DNA from: Rhodosalinus halophilus | Lineage (GTDB): Bacteria > Pseudomonadota > Alphaproteobacteria > Rhodobacterales > Rhodobacteraceae | Length of the DNA stretch: 64,000 nucleotides | Direction: 5' to 3' | NCBI RefSeq assembly: GCF_003298775.1 | Contig: NZ_QNTQ01000004.1 | Coordinates: 62,001 to 126,000, forward strand | In this document: piece by piece, positions 27,842-36,675 of the stretch | How positions within the stretch are numbered: the stretch's first letter is position 1 | How the letters are laid out: every line of letters starts with the position of its first letter | Position numbers and translations under genes: made by a program | Notes under the pieces: model-generated | Told to the model about the DNA's origin: nothing | What the model saw: the letters and a program-made list of their open reading frames with translations, nothing else | Database searches by the model: none

Positions 27842-29076
27842 TGTGCCGCGAGCCGCGCCGCGAGGTCGCGGTCCGAGATCACGGGCTCGGCATGCCAGCC
27901 GGAGGCACGACCGGCGAGCGGAGCGGCGACGAGGTCCTCGCCCTGCCAGACCGCGGGACTCGCCTCGAGGACGGCCTGCGGCAGGCCCGCCGCGCGCCAG
28001 CCGGGGCATTGCGCGAGCCCCTCAGCACCGAGCGCGGCGATGCGGGCGTCGGTGCGCCCCCGCGGCCCCGTGACGCGCCAGCGACGGTCCCAGACCTCGC
28101 CCGGCCGCACCGCCGCGCCCGAGGTCGCCGCGGCCTCGCGCGCGATCCAGAGACAGCCGTCGATCGTCACCAGTCGGCAACCGGCGAGAGTTCCCTCGCC
28201 GCGTGCGGCCAGGGCCTCGAGCGCATCGAGCCGCGGCCGGTAGTCCGCGCCGCCGATCAGCGACAGCGCGCCCGCCAGAAGGCGCAGGCGCGTCTCGTCC
28301 TGCGTCGCCTCCAGCGCGGTCCGGTCCAGCGCCACGGCCCCGGCGGTCACGCTGGCCGCCCGCGCCGCGAGATCGACCGCCGCCGCGGCGAGCACCTCGC
28401 GCGCCCGGCGCATCGCCTGCGCGGAGCGTGCGAGCCGTGGCGCCTCGAGACCCAGGGGCGCGAGCGCGTCGAGCAGCCTGCGCGCCCGGACGCGGGCGAA
28501 GCGCGCGTCCTCGTTCGAGGGATCCTCTGCCCAGGCGATGCCGCGCGCGGAGAGCCACGCGCGCAGCGCCTCCCGGCGCTCGGCCAGCAGCGGGCGCAGC
28601 CAGAGGAGGCCCTCGCCCGGCGCGACAGCCGCCATGCCGGAGAGCCCGTCCACCCCCGAGCCGCGGGCGAGGCGCAGCAGCACCGTCTCGGCCTGATCGT
28701 CGAGGGTATGGCCGAGCGCGACCGCGCCGAGGCCCCTTTCGGCAGCCCACTCCGCGATCAGCCGGCGCCGCGCGCGGCGCGCGGCGTCCTGCAGGTTGCC
28801 GCGGCCGTCCCACCCCTGCCAGCGCAAGGCGTCGTGCGAGACCCCGAGCGCATTCGCCGCCGCGGCCGCGAGCGCGGCCTCCTGCGCCGCCTCGGGGCGC
28901 AGCCCGTGATCCACCGTCACGGCATGGAGCGTCACCCCGCGCTCTGCTGCCCAGTCTCGCGCAAGATGCAGCAGCGCCATGCTGTCCCCGCCGCCCGACA
29001 CGGCAAGCCCGAGCGCCGCGGGCGGCGCCGGCAGCAGCCGGTCCAGCTCGGCGGAAACCCGCCGGTCGAGCGTCAC
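27838..29076 (-). CDS. tilS: tRNA(Ile)-lysidine synthase TilS
   Basis: 412 residues. The PP-loop ATP site SGGGDSMALLHL (27-38) and HTLDDQAETVLLRLARGSG identify it, with the substrate-binding part following (AEDPSNEDARFARVRARRLL). It converts C34 of the AUA-reading tRNA(Ile) to lysidine. Its ATG overlaps the cpoB stop by 4 bases (ATGA), so it is translated with the Tol-Pal block. The C-terminal region is poorly conserved and Ala/Arg-rich. Confidence 0.93.
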   Translation of the reverse strand: MTLDRRVSAELDRLLPAPPAALGLAVSGGGDSMALLHLARDWAAERGVTLHAVTVDHGLRPEAAQEAALAAAAANALGVSHDALRWQGWDGRGNLQDAARRARRRLIAEWAAERGLGAVALGHTLDDQAETVLLRLARGSGVDGLSGMAAVAPGEGLLWLRPLLAERREALRAWLSARGIAWAEDPSNEDARFARVRARRLLDALAPLGLEAPRLARSAQAMRRAREVLAAAAVDLAARAASVTAGAVALDRTALEATQDETRLRLLAGALSLIGGADYRPRLDALEALAARGEGTLAGCRLVTIDGCLWIAREAAATSGAAVRPGEVWDRRWRVTGPRGRTDARIAALGAEGLAQCPGWRAAGLPQAVLEASPAVWQGEDLVAAPLAGRASGWHAEPVISDRDLAARLAAH

Positions 29077-29912
29077 GGGCAGGAGAGTTCGCCCATCTTC
29101 GCCTGCGCCTCGGACACATAGGGCGAGGCCGGGAAGCGCAGCTCGACATCGGCGAGAATCGGGCAGGCTGCATCCGGCCGGTCGAGCGCGGCGAGGGCGA
29201 GGCCCAGGCGATAGAGCGTCTCGTCGGCGACATCGGCCTCGGGATGGGCCGAGAACCCGTCGAGATAGGCGCGCGCAGCCTCGCGCGTGTCGCCGGCCGC
29301 CTCCAGCGCGCGGCCGAGACCCAGCATCGCGCGCGGCTCCAGCGGGCTGCCGGGATAATTCTCGCGGAAGGCGCGGAACAGCTCGGCGGCGCGCGCGCCC
29401 TCGCCCGCGTCGAGCGCGGATTGCGCCGCCTCGAAATCGGCCTGCTCGCCCACGGCGAGTTGCGGCCCGTCGGGCGCCGGCGTCGGGTCCGGCGCGGGCG
29501 CCGGGGCCGAGTCCTCGACCTCGCCGCCCAGCGTCGTGGTCTCGTCGAGCTGGCTCACGTCGCCGCCTTCGAGTTCGACGAGGCGGAACTCCAGATCGCC
29601 GATCCGCTGCGTGCCGTCCTCGACGATGCGCTCGATGCGGTATTCCAGCTCCTCCGTCCGGGCGGTCAGGCGCTGAAGCGCGCTCTCGATGGCGTCGACC
29701 CGCTCGAGAAGCGTGCCGCCCCCGGTCTGCACCGAGGGACCGCCCGTGGTCGCGAGCTCGCGGCGGAGGCGCTGAATCTCGACGTAGAGCACGTTCAGAT
29801 CCTGGCGCACGTCCGCCAGCGTCCGCGCGCGATCGTCCTGCGCCGCCGCGGGGGCGGCCAGCGCGAACCCGAGCGCGAGGAGAGCCGCGAGGAACCGCAC
29901 GGCGCGAGGCAA
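29073..29912 (-). CDS. cpoB: Tol-Pal system protein CpoB (YbgF)
   Basis: 279 residues. Signal peptide (FLAALLALGFALAAPAAAQ), a coiled coil from about 30 to 115 (ADVRQDLNVLYVEIQRLRREL and LQRLTARTEELEYRIERIV), a Pro/Ala linker, and C-terminal TPRs (AAELFRAFRENYPGSPLEPRA, YLDGFSAHPEADVADETLYRLG). CpoB links the Tol-Pal system to cell-wall synthesis during division. It lies 4 bases after pal. Confidence 0.92.
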   Translation of the reverse strand: MPRAVRFLAALLALGFALAAPAAAQDDRARTLADVRQDLNVLYVEIQRLRRELATTGGPSVQTGGGTLLERVDAIESALQRLTARTEELEYRIERIVEDGTQRIGDLEFRLVELEGGDVSQLDETTTLGGEVEDSAPAPAPDPTPAPDGPQLAVGEQADFEAAQSALDAGEGARAAELFRAFRENYPGSPLEPRAMLGLGRALEAAGDTREAARAYLDGFSAHPEADVADETLYRLGLALAALDRPDAACPILADVELRFPASPYVSEAQAKMGELSCP

Positions 29913-29916
29913 GGCC

Positions 29917-30441
29917 TCAGACCCCCGCGCCCAGCGCCAGGACGGTCACGGCCCGGCGATTCTGCGAATAGCAGCTCTCGTCGGAGCAGAGCGCGACGGG
30001 CCGTTCCTTGCCGTAGCTCACGGTCTGCAGGCGGCTTGCAGCGACACCGCGGCTGACGAGATAGTCGCGCACGGCGTTGGCACGCCGGTCGCCCAGGGCG
30101 ATGTTGTATTCGCGCGTGCCCTGTTCGTCCGCGTGGCCTTCGATCGTGGCGGCGAAATCCGAGTTGTTCATCAGCCACTCGGCCTGCGCGTCGAGCACGG
30201 CCTGCGCTTCGGCCGAGAGCGTGGACTGATCCACCGCGAAGAAGACGCGGTCGCCGACCGCCTCCTGGAAATACGCGGGGCTCGTCGGGTCCGAGGCGCT
30301 GCCGGGTGCAACCCCCGCGCCCGCGCCGGCCCCTGCACCCATTCCGCCCGCCGCCCCGCCGTCGCGGAAGCGGTCGTTCGCGCCGCACCCGGCGAGCGCG
30401 AGCGCCCCCGCGATCAGCGCAACCTTGCCCAGATGTCTCAT
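29917..30441 (-). CDS. pal: peptidoglycan-associated lipoprotein Pal
   Basis: 174 residues from ATG 30441 (AGAGGG upstream). Lipobox ALALAGC (Cys 19), a Gly/Ala-rich linker, then an OmpA-like domain (VFFAVDQSTLSAEAQAVLDAQ, TIEGHADEQGTREYNIALGDRRA, VSYGKERPVAL). It ties the outer membrane to peptidoglycan and interacts with TolB and TolA. The frame is open upstream, but the lipoprotein signal fixes the start. Confidence 0.95.
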   Translation of the reverse strand: MRHLGKVALIAGALALAGCGANDRFRDGGAAGGMGAGAGAGAGVAPGSASDPTSPAYFQEAVGDRVFFAVDQSTLSAEAQAVLDAQAEWLMNNSDFAATIEGHADEQGTREYNIALGDRRANAVRDYLVSRGVAASRLQTVSYGKERPVALCSDESCYSQNRRAVTVLALGAGV

Positions 30442-30538
30442 GCCTGCCCTCTCTTGACCCGCTCGCCAGCCTCGATGCCCGGGATGATCCCGTGTTTCGT
30501 TCTCAATACCACAGCGCGGCATTCCCGCGAAAGCCGCC

Positions 30539-31873
30539 TCAGTCCTGCAGCGGCCCCCAGGAGGGGTCCGAGGCCCCCTCCGGAGTCGGCACGCGCCGGA
30601 GGTTGCGCCCGGAGACGTCAACGGAATAGAGCGCCGAGGCGCCCTGTTCGCCCTGCGTCTCGCGGCTGAACATGATGACGCGACCGTTCGGCGCCCAGGT
30701 CGGGCTCTCGTCGAGGAAGCTCGCCGTCAGCAGCCGCTCCTCCGAGCCGTCGGTGCGCATCACCCCGATGTGGAACCGCCCGCTCGCCTGCTTGGTGAAG
30801 GCGATGAGATCGCCGCGCGGCGACCAGACCGGCGTGCCGTAGCGCCCCTGCCCGAAGCTGATCCGGCGCGGCGTGCCGCCGCCGGCTTCCATCACGTAGA
30901 GCTGCTGGCTGCCCGAGCGGTCGCTTTCGAAGACGATGCGCGAGCCGTCGGGCGCATAGCTGGGCGCGGTCTCGATCGAGGGCGCGGAGGTCAGGCGCGC
31001 CGAGCGCCCCGTCGCGATGTCCATGCGCCAAAGATCCGTGTTGCCGCCGCCCGCCTGCGAATAGAGCACTTGCCGGCCGTCGGGGCTGAACCGCGGCGAG
31101 AAGGTCGTGGCGCCCTGCGGCGTGGGCAGTTCGCGCCGCGTGACCGATCCCACGTCGAGCAGGTAGATGCGGGGCTGCCCGGTCGCGTAGCTGGTATAGA
31201 GTACCCGGTCGCCGGTGGGCGAGAAGCGCGGCGCGAGCACGATTGCGGAACTGTCGGTCAGATACTGCACGTTCGCGCCGTCGTAATCCATGATGGCGAG
31301 CCGCTTCTGCCGGTCGCCCTTGGGCCCCGTTTCGGAGACGAAGACGACGCGGCTGTCGAAATAGCCGCCCTCGCCCGTGATGCGGGAATAGACGGCGTCG
31401 GCGACCTTGTGCGCCATGCGCCGCCAGCCCTGCGTCGTGCCCTGGAACTGGAGCCCCTGGCCCAGCTCGGTGCCGGCGAAGACATCCCAGACGCGGAACT
31501 TCACCGCGATCCGGTCGCCCTGCACCGAGACCGCGCCGGTGATCAGCGCCTGCGCGTTCACCGCCTTCCAGTCGGCGAAGGCCACCGGAGAGGCGAAGCT
31601 GGTGACGGTGGAGATATGCGCCTCGCGCGGGATTTCCCGGAAAAGCCCGGTGCCGGTCAGGTCGGCCGCCACGACGCGGGCGATCTGCGCGCCCCAGTCC
31701 CCCGCGCCCGGTGTCTCGGCCACGAAGTCGGGCACCGCGAAGGGCATGGGTTCGACCACGCCCTCGGTGATCTCGATCCTGAGCGGACCCTGGTCCTGCG
31801 CGGCCAGCGGCCGCGCCACAGCCAGAGCCGGCAGGGCCGCCAGACCGCCGAGCAGGAAGCGCCGGTGCATCAT
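30539..31873 (-). CDS. tolB: Tol-Pal translocation protein TolB
   Basis: 444 residues. The export signal has a twin-arginine look ([18 protein letters not shown]), though a Sec signal is usual for TolB. The N-terminal domain is followed by a six-bladed beta-propeller of WD40-like repeats ([58 protein letters not shown]). It shuttles between Pal and the inner-membrane TolA. GAGGGAGAGAG precedes tandem ATG codons; 97 bases separate it from pal. Confidence 0.95.
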   Translation of the reverse strand: MMHRRFLLGGLAALPALAVARPLAAQDQGPLRIEITEGVVEPMPFAVPDFVAETPGAGDWGAQIARVVAADLTGTGLFREIPREAHISTVTSFASPVAFADWKAVNAQALITGAVSVQGDRIAVKFRVWDVFAGTELGQGLQFQGTTQGWRRMAHKVADAVYSRITGEGGYFDSRVVFVSETGPKGDRQKRLAIMDYDGANVQYLTDSSAIVLAPRFSPTGDRVLYTSYATGQPRIYLLDVGSVTRRELPTPQGATTFSPRFSPDGRQVLYSQAGGGNTDLWRMDIATGRSARLTSAPSIETAPSYAPDGSRIVFESDRSGSQQLYVMEAGGGTPRRISFGQGRYGTPVWSPRGDLIAFTKQASGRFHIGVMRTDGSEERLLTASFLDESPTWAPNGRVIMFSRETQGEQGASALYSVDVSGRNLRRVPTPEGASDPSWGPLQD

Positions 31874-32034
31874 CGCTCTCTCCCTCTGCGCGCCGCCACC
31901 GGCGCCGGGTTCACCGCTGCGGGTGGCAGTCAAAACCTTCGGCCCGCCGGTATCAAGCCCGCGTCCCCTGGCTCCGGTTCCGGCCCCCCGCCTGCGGCTG
32001 GCCGCGCCCGAAGGACATGCACGGCGCATATCGG

Positions 32035-33186
32035 TCATCGCAGCCGCATCTCCGAGGGGTCGAAGACCATCTCGATCCGCTGCCAGTGCTCGTATTTCTC
32101 CTCGGGCAGATCGTAGCCCCCCTGCTCGCAGCGCAGCACGGCCCGGCGCGCGGCCTGAAAGGCGGTCTCGACCGCGCGCCCGCTGCCGCCTTCGGCCGAG
32201 ATCAGGTTCAAGCTGCCGTCCACGACGGTCCCGTCCGGGTTCATCTCCATGCCCAGGACGACGGTGACGTTGGCCGCCTGGCTGCCCACGTCCACGACCC
32301 AGCAATTCTGCACCGCCACGCGCAGGGCGTCGCGTTCGCCCAGGCTGAGCGGCGGCGCGCCGGCAGATGGCGCGCTCTCGCCGCCGCCCAGCGCCTCGGA
32401 CAGAAGCTGATCCACCGCCTCCTGCGTGGCCTCCCGGTCGGCCTCGGTCAGCGGGCGCTCCGGCTCCGGCGCCTCGTCCGCTTCCGCCGTCTCCGGCGTG
32501 GCGGGTTGTGCGGCGGGTGCTGGACGGGCCGGGCGGGTCTGCGGCCGCAGCGACGCGAGCGGCGCGCCACCGGGCGAGTCCTCGGCCTCGGTGACGATTT
32601 CGGGCGCGGCCTCTTCCGGCGCGGCGGCTTCGGGCGTGGGCTCGGGCTCCGGCGCCGCCTCGGGAGAGGGCTCGGCCGAAGGCACCGGATCGGGCGCCGT
32701 CTCGGCCTCGGGCGGCGGCGGGGGCGCCGGCGTCGGCGCCACGCGGTCGGCCGGGCGCGGCTGCGGCCGCGGGCTGTCCTCGGGCAGCAGCACGGCGCTG
32801 TCGGCAGGCGGGGCCAATTCCGGCGCGGCGTCCGGAGTCGCGACCTCGGGGGCAGGCGTGAGCGGTTCGGGCGGCGCCGGTGTTTCGTCCGGTGACGGCT
32901 CCGCCGCGGTCTCGGGGGGCGCGGGGCGCGGCGGCGGCGCTTCGGCTTCGGGCGTCTCGGGCGCGGGCGCGTCAGGCGCAGGCGACGGCGTCTCCAGTTC
33001 GGTCACGCCGGGCGAAACCTCGGGTGTGGTCTCGGGCGCGACAAGCGCCGCGTAGTCCTCGCCGCTGACCAGGGTCACCTCCGCCACCTCCATCGGCAGC
33101 GGCTCGGACTCGAAAGCCCCTCCGAGAAAGGCCCAGCCGAGCAAGAGCAGATGCCCCGCGCCCGAGATGTAATGCCCGACATGCAC
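32035..33186 (-). CDS. tolA: TolA-like energy-transducing protein
   Basis: 383 residues. One N-terminal helix ([19 protein letters not shown]) anchors it; residues 45-270 are an extended Pro/Ala/Glu/Thr-rich spacer that should span the periplasm, and the C-terminal ~110 residues form a TolA/TonB-like domain ([39 protein letters not shown]). The spacer is proline-rich and TonB-like rather than the long Lys/Ala helix of E. coli TolA. Position between tolR and tolB supports the TolA role. Confidence 0.88.
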   Translation of the reverse strand: MHVGHYISGAGHLLLLGWAFLGGAFESEPLPMEVAEVTLVSGEDYAALVAPETTPEVSPGVTELETPSPAPDAPAPETPEAEAPPPRPAPPETAAEPSPDETPAPPEPLTPAPEVATPDAAPELAPPADSAVLLPEDSPRPQPRPADRVAPTPAPPPPPEAETAPDPVPSAEPSPEAAPEPEPTPEAAAPEEAAPEIVTEAEDSPGGAPLASLRPQTRPARPAPAAQPATPETAEADEAPEPERPLTEADREATQEAVDQLLSEALGGGESAPSAGAPPLSLGERDALRVAVQNCWVVDVGSQAANVTVVLGMEMNPDGTVVDGSLNLISAEGGSGRAVETAFQAARRAVLRCEQGGYDLPEEKYEHWQRIEMVFDPSEMRLR

Positions 33187-33196
33187 GCGCGGTCCC

Positions 33197-33667
33197 TCAT
33201 TCCTCCGCGCCGAAGCGCGGCCCGCCGCTCTCCGTCACGAGGCCGATCCGGTTGAACCCGCCCGCGTTGAGCGCGCCCATCACCTCCATCACGCGGGCGT
33301 AGGGCACGCCGCCGTCCGCGCGCAGGTAGATCTGCGGGCTCTCGCGCTCTTCCGCAATGGCGCGCAGGCGCGGGATCAGTTCCTCGGTCGGCACCTCGGT
33401 GGTCTGGATCGCGACGGTGCCCTCGCCGGTGACCGTGATGGTCAGCGGCTCCTCCTCCGGCGTGGGCAGCGAGCGCGCGGCCGTCTCCGGCAGGTCCACG
33501 GGCACGCCCACGGTCATCAGCGGCGCGGCCACCATGAAGATGATGAGCAGCACAAGCATCACGTCCACGAAGGGCGTGACGTTGATCTCGGCCATCGGCA
33601 CCGCGCGGCGGCGGCGACCCCGCCCGCGGCGTGGCATCTCGGCCTTCTGGGTGACGCCTGCGCCCAT
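33197..33667 (-). CDS. tolR: Tol-Pal inner-membrane protein TolR
   Basis: 156 residues. A basic N-terminus ([12 protein letters not shown]) precedes AEINVTPFVDVMLVLLIIFMVAAPL, the single helix with the proton-pathway Asp. The periplasmic part has VDLPETAARSLPTPEEEPL and a C-terminal YARVMEVMGALNAGGFNRIGLVTE. TolR with TolQ forms the proton-driven motor that energises TolA. Four bases separate it from tolQ and 10 from tolA. Confidence 0.95.
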   Translation of the reverse strand: MGAGVTQKAEMPRRGRGRRRRAVPMAEINVTPFVDVMLVLLIIFMVAAPLMTVGVPVDLPETAARSLPTPEEEPLTITVTGEGTVAIQTTEVPTEELIPRLRAIAEERESPQIYLRADGGVPYARVMEVMGALNAGGFNRIGLVTESGGPRFGAEE

Positions 33668-33671
33668 CGCC

Positions 33672-34367
33672 TCACCCGTCCAGCTGGCGGCTGAGGATGG
33701 TGGCGAACTCGTCGGTGAAGGCCTCGTAGCTCGCGGTGATGCGGTCGGCGTCGGCCGAGAGCTTGTTGTAGAAGATCACCGCCGGAATCGCCGCCAGAAG
33801 GCCAAGGCCCGTGGCCAGCAGCGCCTCGGCGATGCCGGGGGCGACCACGGCGAGGTTGGTGTTGCCCGCCTCGGCGATCTGGATGAAGCTGTGCATGATC
33901 CCCCAGACGGTCCCGAAAAGCCCGATGAAGGGAGAGGTCGAGCCAACCGTCGCCAGCACCGTGAGCCCCTTCTGCAGGTCCTCGTTCTCGCGCGCGATCG
34001 CCACGTCCATGCTGCGCTCGATGCGCGCCTGCACGCCCGCGATCAGACCGCCGTCGCCGGTGTGGCTGCGCTGCCATTCGGCCATGCCGGCGGCGAAGAC
34101 GCGCTCCGCCCGCCCCGAAGGATCCGGCCCCAGTTCCTCGTAGAGCTCGTCGAGCGGCCGGCCGGACCAGAACCGTTCGTCGAAACCGCGCGCTTCGGCG
34201 CGGGCGGCGCGATAGGCGATGAGCTTCTGGATGATGATCGCCCAGGCCCAGAAGGAGGCCAGCACGAGAATGATCATCACGAGCTTCACCGTGAGGGTGG
34301 AGCGCATGAAGAGCCCCCACATGGAGAAGTCCATCTCCTGCGCGAGCGCGAGGGTTTCCGTTTCCAT
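33672..34367 (-). CDS. tolQ: Tol-Pal inner-membrane motor protein TolQ
   Basis: 231 residues from ATG 34367 (GAGCAGGCGGA upstream). Three membrane helices: about 25-45 (LVMIILVLASFWAWAIIIQK), and a pair in the C-terminal half (LTVLATVGSTSPFIGLFGTVWGI and GIAEALLATGLGLLAAIPAV), the MotA/TolQ/ExbB signature. Upstream in-frame codons are mostly basic and non-family and were discarded. Confidence 0.95.
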   Translation of the reverse strand: METETLALAQEMDFSMWGLFMRSTLTVKLVMIILVLASFWAWAIIIQKLIAYRAARAEARGFDERFWSGRPLDELYEELGPDPSGRAERVFAAGMAEWQRSHTGDGGLIAGVQARIERSMDVAIARENEDLQKGLTVLATVGSTSPFIGLFGTVWGIMHSFIQIAEAGNTNLAVVAPGIAEALLATGLGLLAAIPAVIFYNKLSADADRITASYEAFTDEFATILSRQLDG

Positions 34368-34474
34368 TCCGCCTGCTCGTCTTTTCCCGGCGCGGCCGTT
34401 CCCGCCCCGTCCTGCCTCGGGCCGCCGTCCCGCCACGCACCCCCGGCGCGTGCGGCGCGACCTCGTTGCCCCGC

Positions 34475-34503
34475 TTTTAGCGGATTTGAAGCGCCAAGGC
34501 CAA
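34475..34503 (-). promoter_or_regulatory. candidate tolQ promoter
   Basis: On the minus strand TTGGCC (34503-34498), a 17-base spacer and CTAAAA (34480-34475) lie in the 244-base gap between ybgC and tolQ, leaving a leader of about 100 bases. This suggests tolQ has its own start in addition to read-through from ybgC. Confidence 0.4.
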
Positions 34504-34611
34504 CACAACCGCGCATGAACGGCCCCTGTGTCCGCGATTTGTCGCCGGCATCCGGCGTGCTCCTTGCGCCCTGCCGGGCGCGCGTCGCGGCGACAGGCCG
34601 GTGCCGGACGG

Positions 34612-34998
34612 CTAGCCCCCGAGCGCGCGCAGGACCGACGGCAGGCGCACGGGCCGGCCCGCGGGGCCGATCGTGACCAGTTCGACCTCTGCCTCGAAGA
34701 GCGCCTCCCCCGCCCGCAGCACGCGCTGGCGCAGGGTCATCCGCGCAGGGCGGGCCGAGAGCACATCGGTCTCCACGTCCAGCAGATCGTCGAAATGCGC
34801 GGGGCTCAGGTAGTCCGCCACGAGCCGCCGCACGGCAAAGACGGTGCCCGCCTCCCGCATCGCCCGCTGGTCGAGGCCCAGCGCGCGCACCCAGTCGCTG
34901 CGCGCCCGCTCGATGAACTTCAGGTAGTTGGCGTGGTAGACGATCCCGCCCATGTCGGTGTCCTCGTAGTAGACGCGGACCTGGAAGCGGTGGGTCAC
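34612..34998 (-). CDS. ybgC: YbgC-type acyl-CoA thioesterase of the Tol-Pal cluster
   Basis: 128 residues from GTG 34998, with GGAGG 7 bases upstream. The hotdog signature VYYEDTDMGGIVYHANYLKFIERAR carries the catalytic Asp of the 4-hydroxybenzoyl-CoA thioesterase class. YbgC commonly heads tol-pal clusters. The GTG overlaps by four bases (GTGA) the stop of the upstream repeat/membrane gene in its second frame, evidence that the upstream gene once ended exactly here. Confidence 0.93.
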   Translation of the reverse strand: MTHRFQVRVYYEDTDMGGIVYHANYLKFIERARSDWVRALGLDQRAMREAGTVFAVRRLVADYLSPAHFDDLLDVETDVLSARPARMTLRQRVLRAGEALFEAEVELVTIGPAGRPVRLPSVLRALGG

Positions 34999-36550
34999 GT
35001 CGTGTCCTCCGTGCGGATCAGCCCGGTGAAGCCCGCCACCGCGAGGATCGAGAAGGCCCAGCCCAGCGCGATGTGCACCCAGAGATAGACGCGCGCGACG
35101 GCGCCGTAGGGGTGGCTGTCGTCCGGCAGCCAGAAGTCCTGCATCTCCATCTCGACGATGGGCAGCAGCGTGTCGGCGGAATAGACGAGCGCGTTGAAGG
35201 CCGGATAGCCCTGCGCCTCGGGCTGCGCGCGGAAGCAGGCGAGTTGCGATCGCCCGTCGCCGTTGCGGGGCGCGTATCGCGGCGCCGCGATCTCCTGCAC
35301 GTAGTCCGGCGCGCAATAGGCCCACTCGGCGCTGCGCAGGACGAAGGGGCGTTGGGCTTGATGCTGTCCACGCGCGCGGCGTCCCAGAAAACGAAGGCGC
35401 CGTAGAGCCATAGGACTGCGAGGAAATAGAGAGCGCGGAAGGGTCGGTAGCCGTAGCCGGTGACCTGCACCAGCACGGTGTCCCAAAGCAACAGCGCATG
35501 GCGCGCCCAGCCGCCCGCCCGTGCCCGCCGCGCCGCCCGCTGGCACTCTTCCTTGGCGATCAGGATGCGCCGCGCATCTTCCCGATGCCCCATCTCGCGC
35601 AGCACCTTCGCGCACTGCTCCCAGGGCTGCGGCCAGAAGTCCTGTCCGAAGCGCGCCGGGTCCTGCCGGTCGAGCCAGTCGATCCGTGCCGCGGCGTCGA
35701 GTGGAGCGCCGGTGCCCGTGAAAGCGCCGTATCGAAAGCGGTCGAGGATCAGGTCGCCTCGAGCGGGCCAACTGGCGCGGTCGTCGCACAGGTCGCCGAC
35801 CTCAGCATCGGTCAGGTCGAGCACGCCGTCGATCCCTTCAAGATCACGCCAGAACATCGCGCCCTTGGCGGAGAGCCCGCTGGCCGCGAGCGCCCGGCCG
35901 TTCTCCCCCGCCCGAAGCTGCGCGCCCTCGCAGTCGAGGTTCCCGCCCAGCCGCGCGCCCGACAGCCGCACCTCGCCCGCCGTTTCCGCGCCGCGCAGGA
36001 AGATGGTGCCATCGCCAGCGAGCCGGTCGGCCGCGAGCGCCCGGCCGTTCTCCCCCGCCCGAAGCTGCGCGCCCTCGCAGTCGAGGTCCATGCCCAGCCG
36101 CGCGCCCGCCAGTCGCACCTCGCCCGCCGTCTCCACGCCGCGCAGGAAGACGGTGCCTTCGGCCCGCAGGCGGTCCGCCCGCAGCCCCGGCAGGGCCGAG
36201 CGGTTCAGGACCAGGCTGTCGAGCCGGGCAGAGCGCAGGACGGGCGCTTCGTCGAAGCGGCAATCGGCGAGATAGACGTCGCGCCCGATCCGGCAGCCTT
36301 CGAGGTCGAGCGTCCCGGTGATCAGGGCGCCGATAACCTGCACGCCCTTGTCGTGCACCGGGCAGTCCTCCACCCGGTTCAGGATCAGCGCGCGCAGTAG
36401 CTCCGCGCGGATCTGTCGCGCCGCCCCCGCCTCCGGCCCCGGCCGGGTGCCGTCGCCGATCTTTACGATCTCGCCCGTGTCCACCCCGGCGCAGAGTTGT
36501 TCCTCTGCTGGCGTCAGATCGGGGAAGTCGGCCGTCTTCATCCGCGTCAC
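34995..36550 (-). pseudogene. pentapeptide-like repeat membrane protein, disrupted by a one-base frameshift
   Basis: About 518 codons in two frames. Frame one (from GTG 36550 or ATG 36541, AGGAGG upstream) encodes an N-terminal region, beta-solenoid-like repeats (DLDCEGAQLRAGENGRALAA twice), and a membrane helix ALYFLAVLWLYGAFVFW. After DSIKPN near base 35350 the sense continues in another frame as RPFVLRSAEWAYCAPDYVQEI and ends with a helix (HIALGWAFSILAVAGF) and a stop overlapping ybgC. One missing base in the CCCAACGCCCC run explains the shift, so the gene is either a recent pseudogene or a sequencing error. No -1 slippery heptamer is evident. The family is unknown; repeats flanked by two helices suggest a membrane-anchored solenoid protein. 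Confidence 0.75.
35882..36175 (-). repeat. two tandem 147-bp coding repeats
   Basis: Units 35882-36028 and 36029-36175 are nearly identical, with the first 59 bases of each (35882-35940 and 36029-36087) matching perfectly. Each encodes 49 residues of the solenoid in the disrupted gene, including GAQLRAGENGRALAA and ETAGEVRL. The in-frame size and near identity point to recent duplication or gene conversion. Confidence 0.85.
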
Positions 36551-36675
36551 GGTCCCTCCTGCCCGCCACTCAACACCGCCTGCGCGCGCCGCTCAAGTCT
36601 CGGCGCTGGACGCCGCCCGCGACGGGGCGTAAACCGGCGCGCAGCGCGCGAGACAGACCCGGGAGGAGGACGACG

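Noticed and set aside
35340-35365. Programmed -1 frameshift in the repeat/membrane gene
   Set aside because: The site AAGCCCAACGCCCC does not contain a canonical X-XXY-YYZ slippery heptamer, and no downstream pseudoknot was evident. A missing base is simpler.
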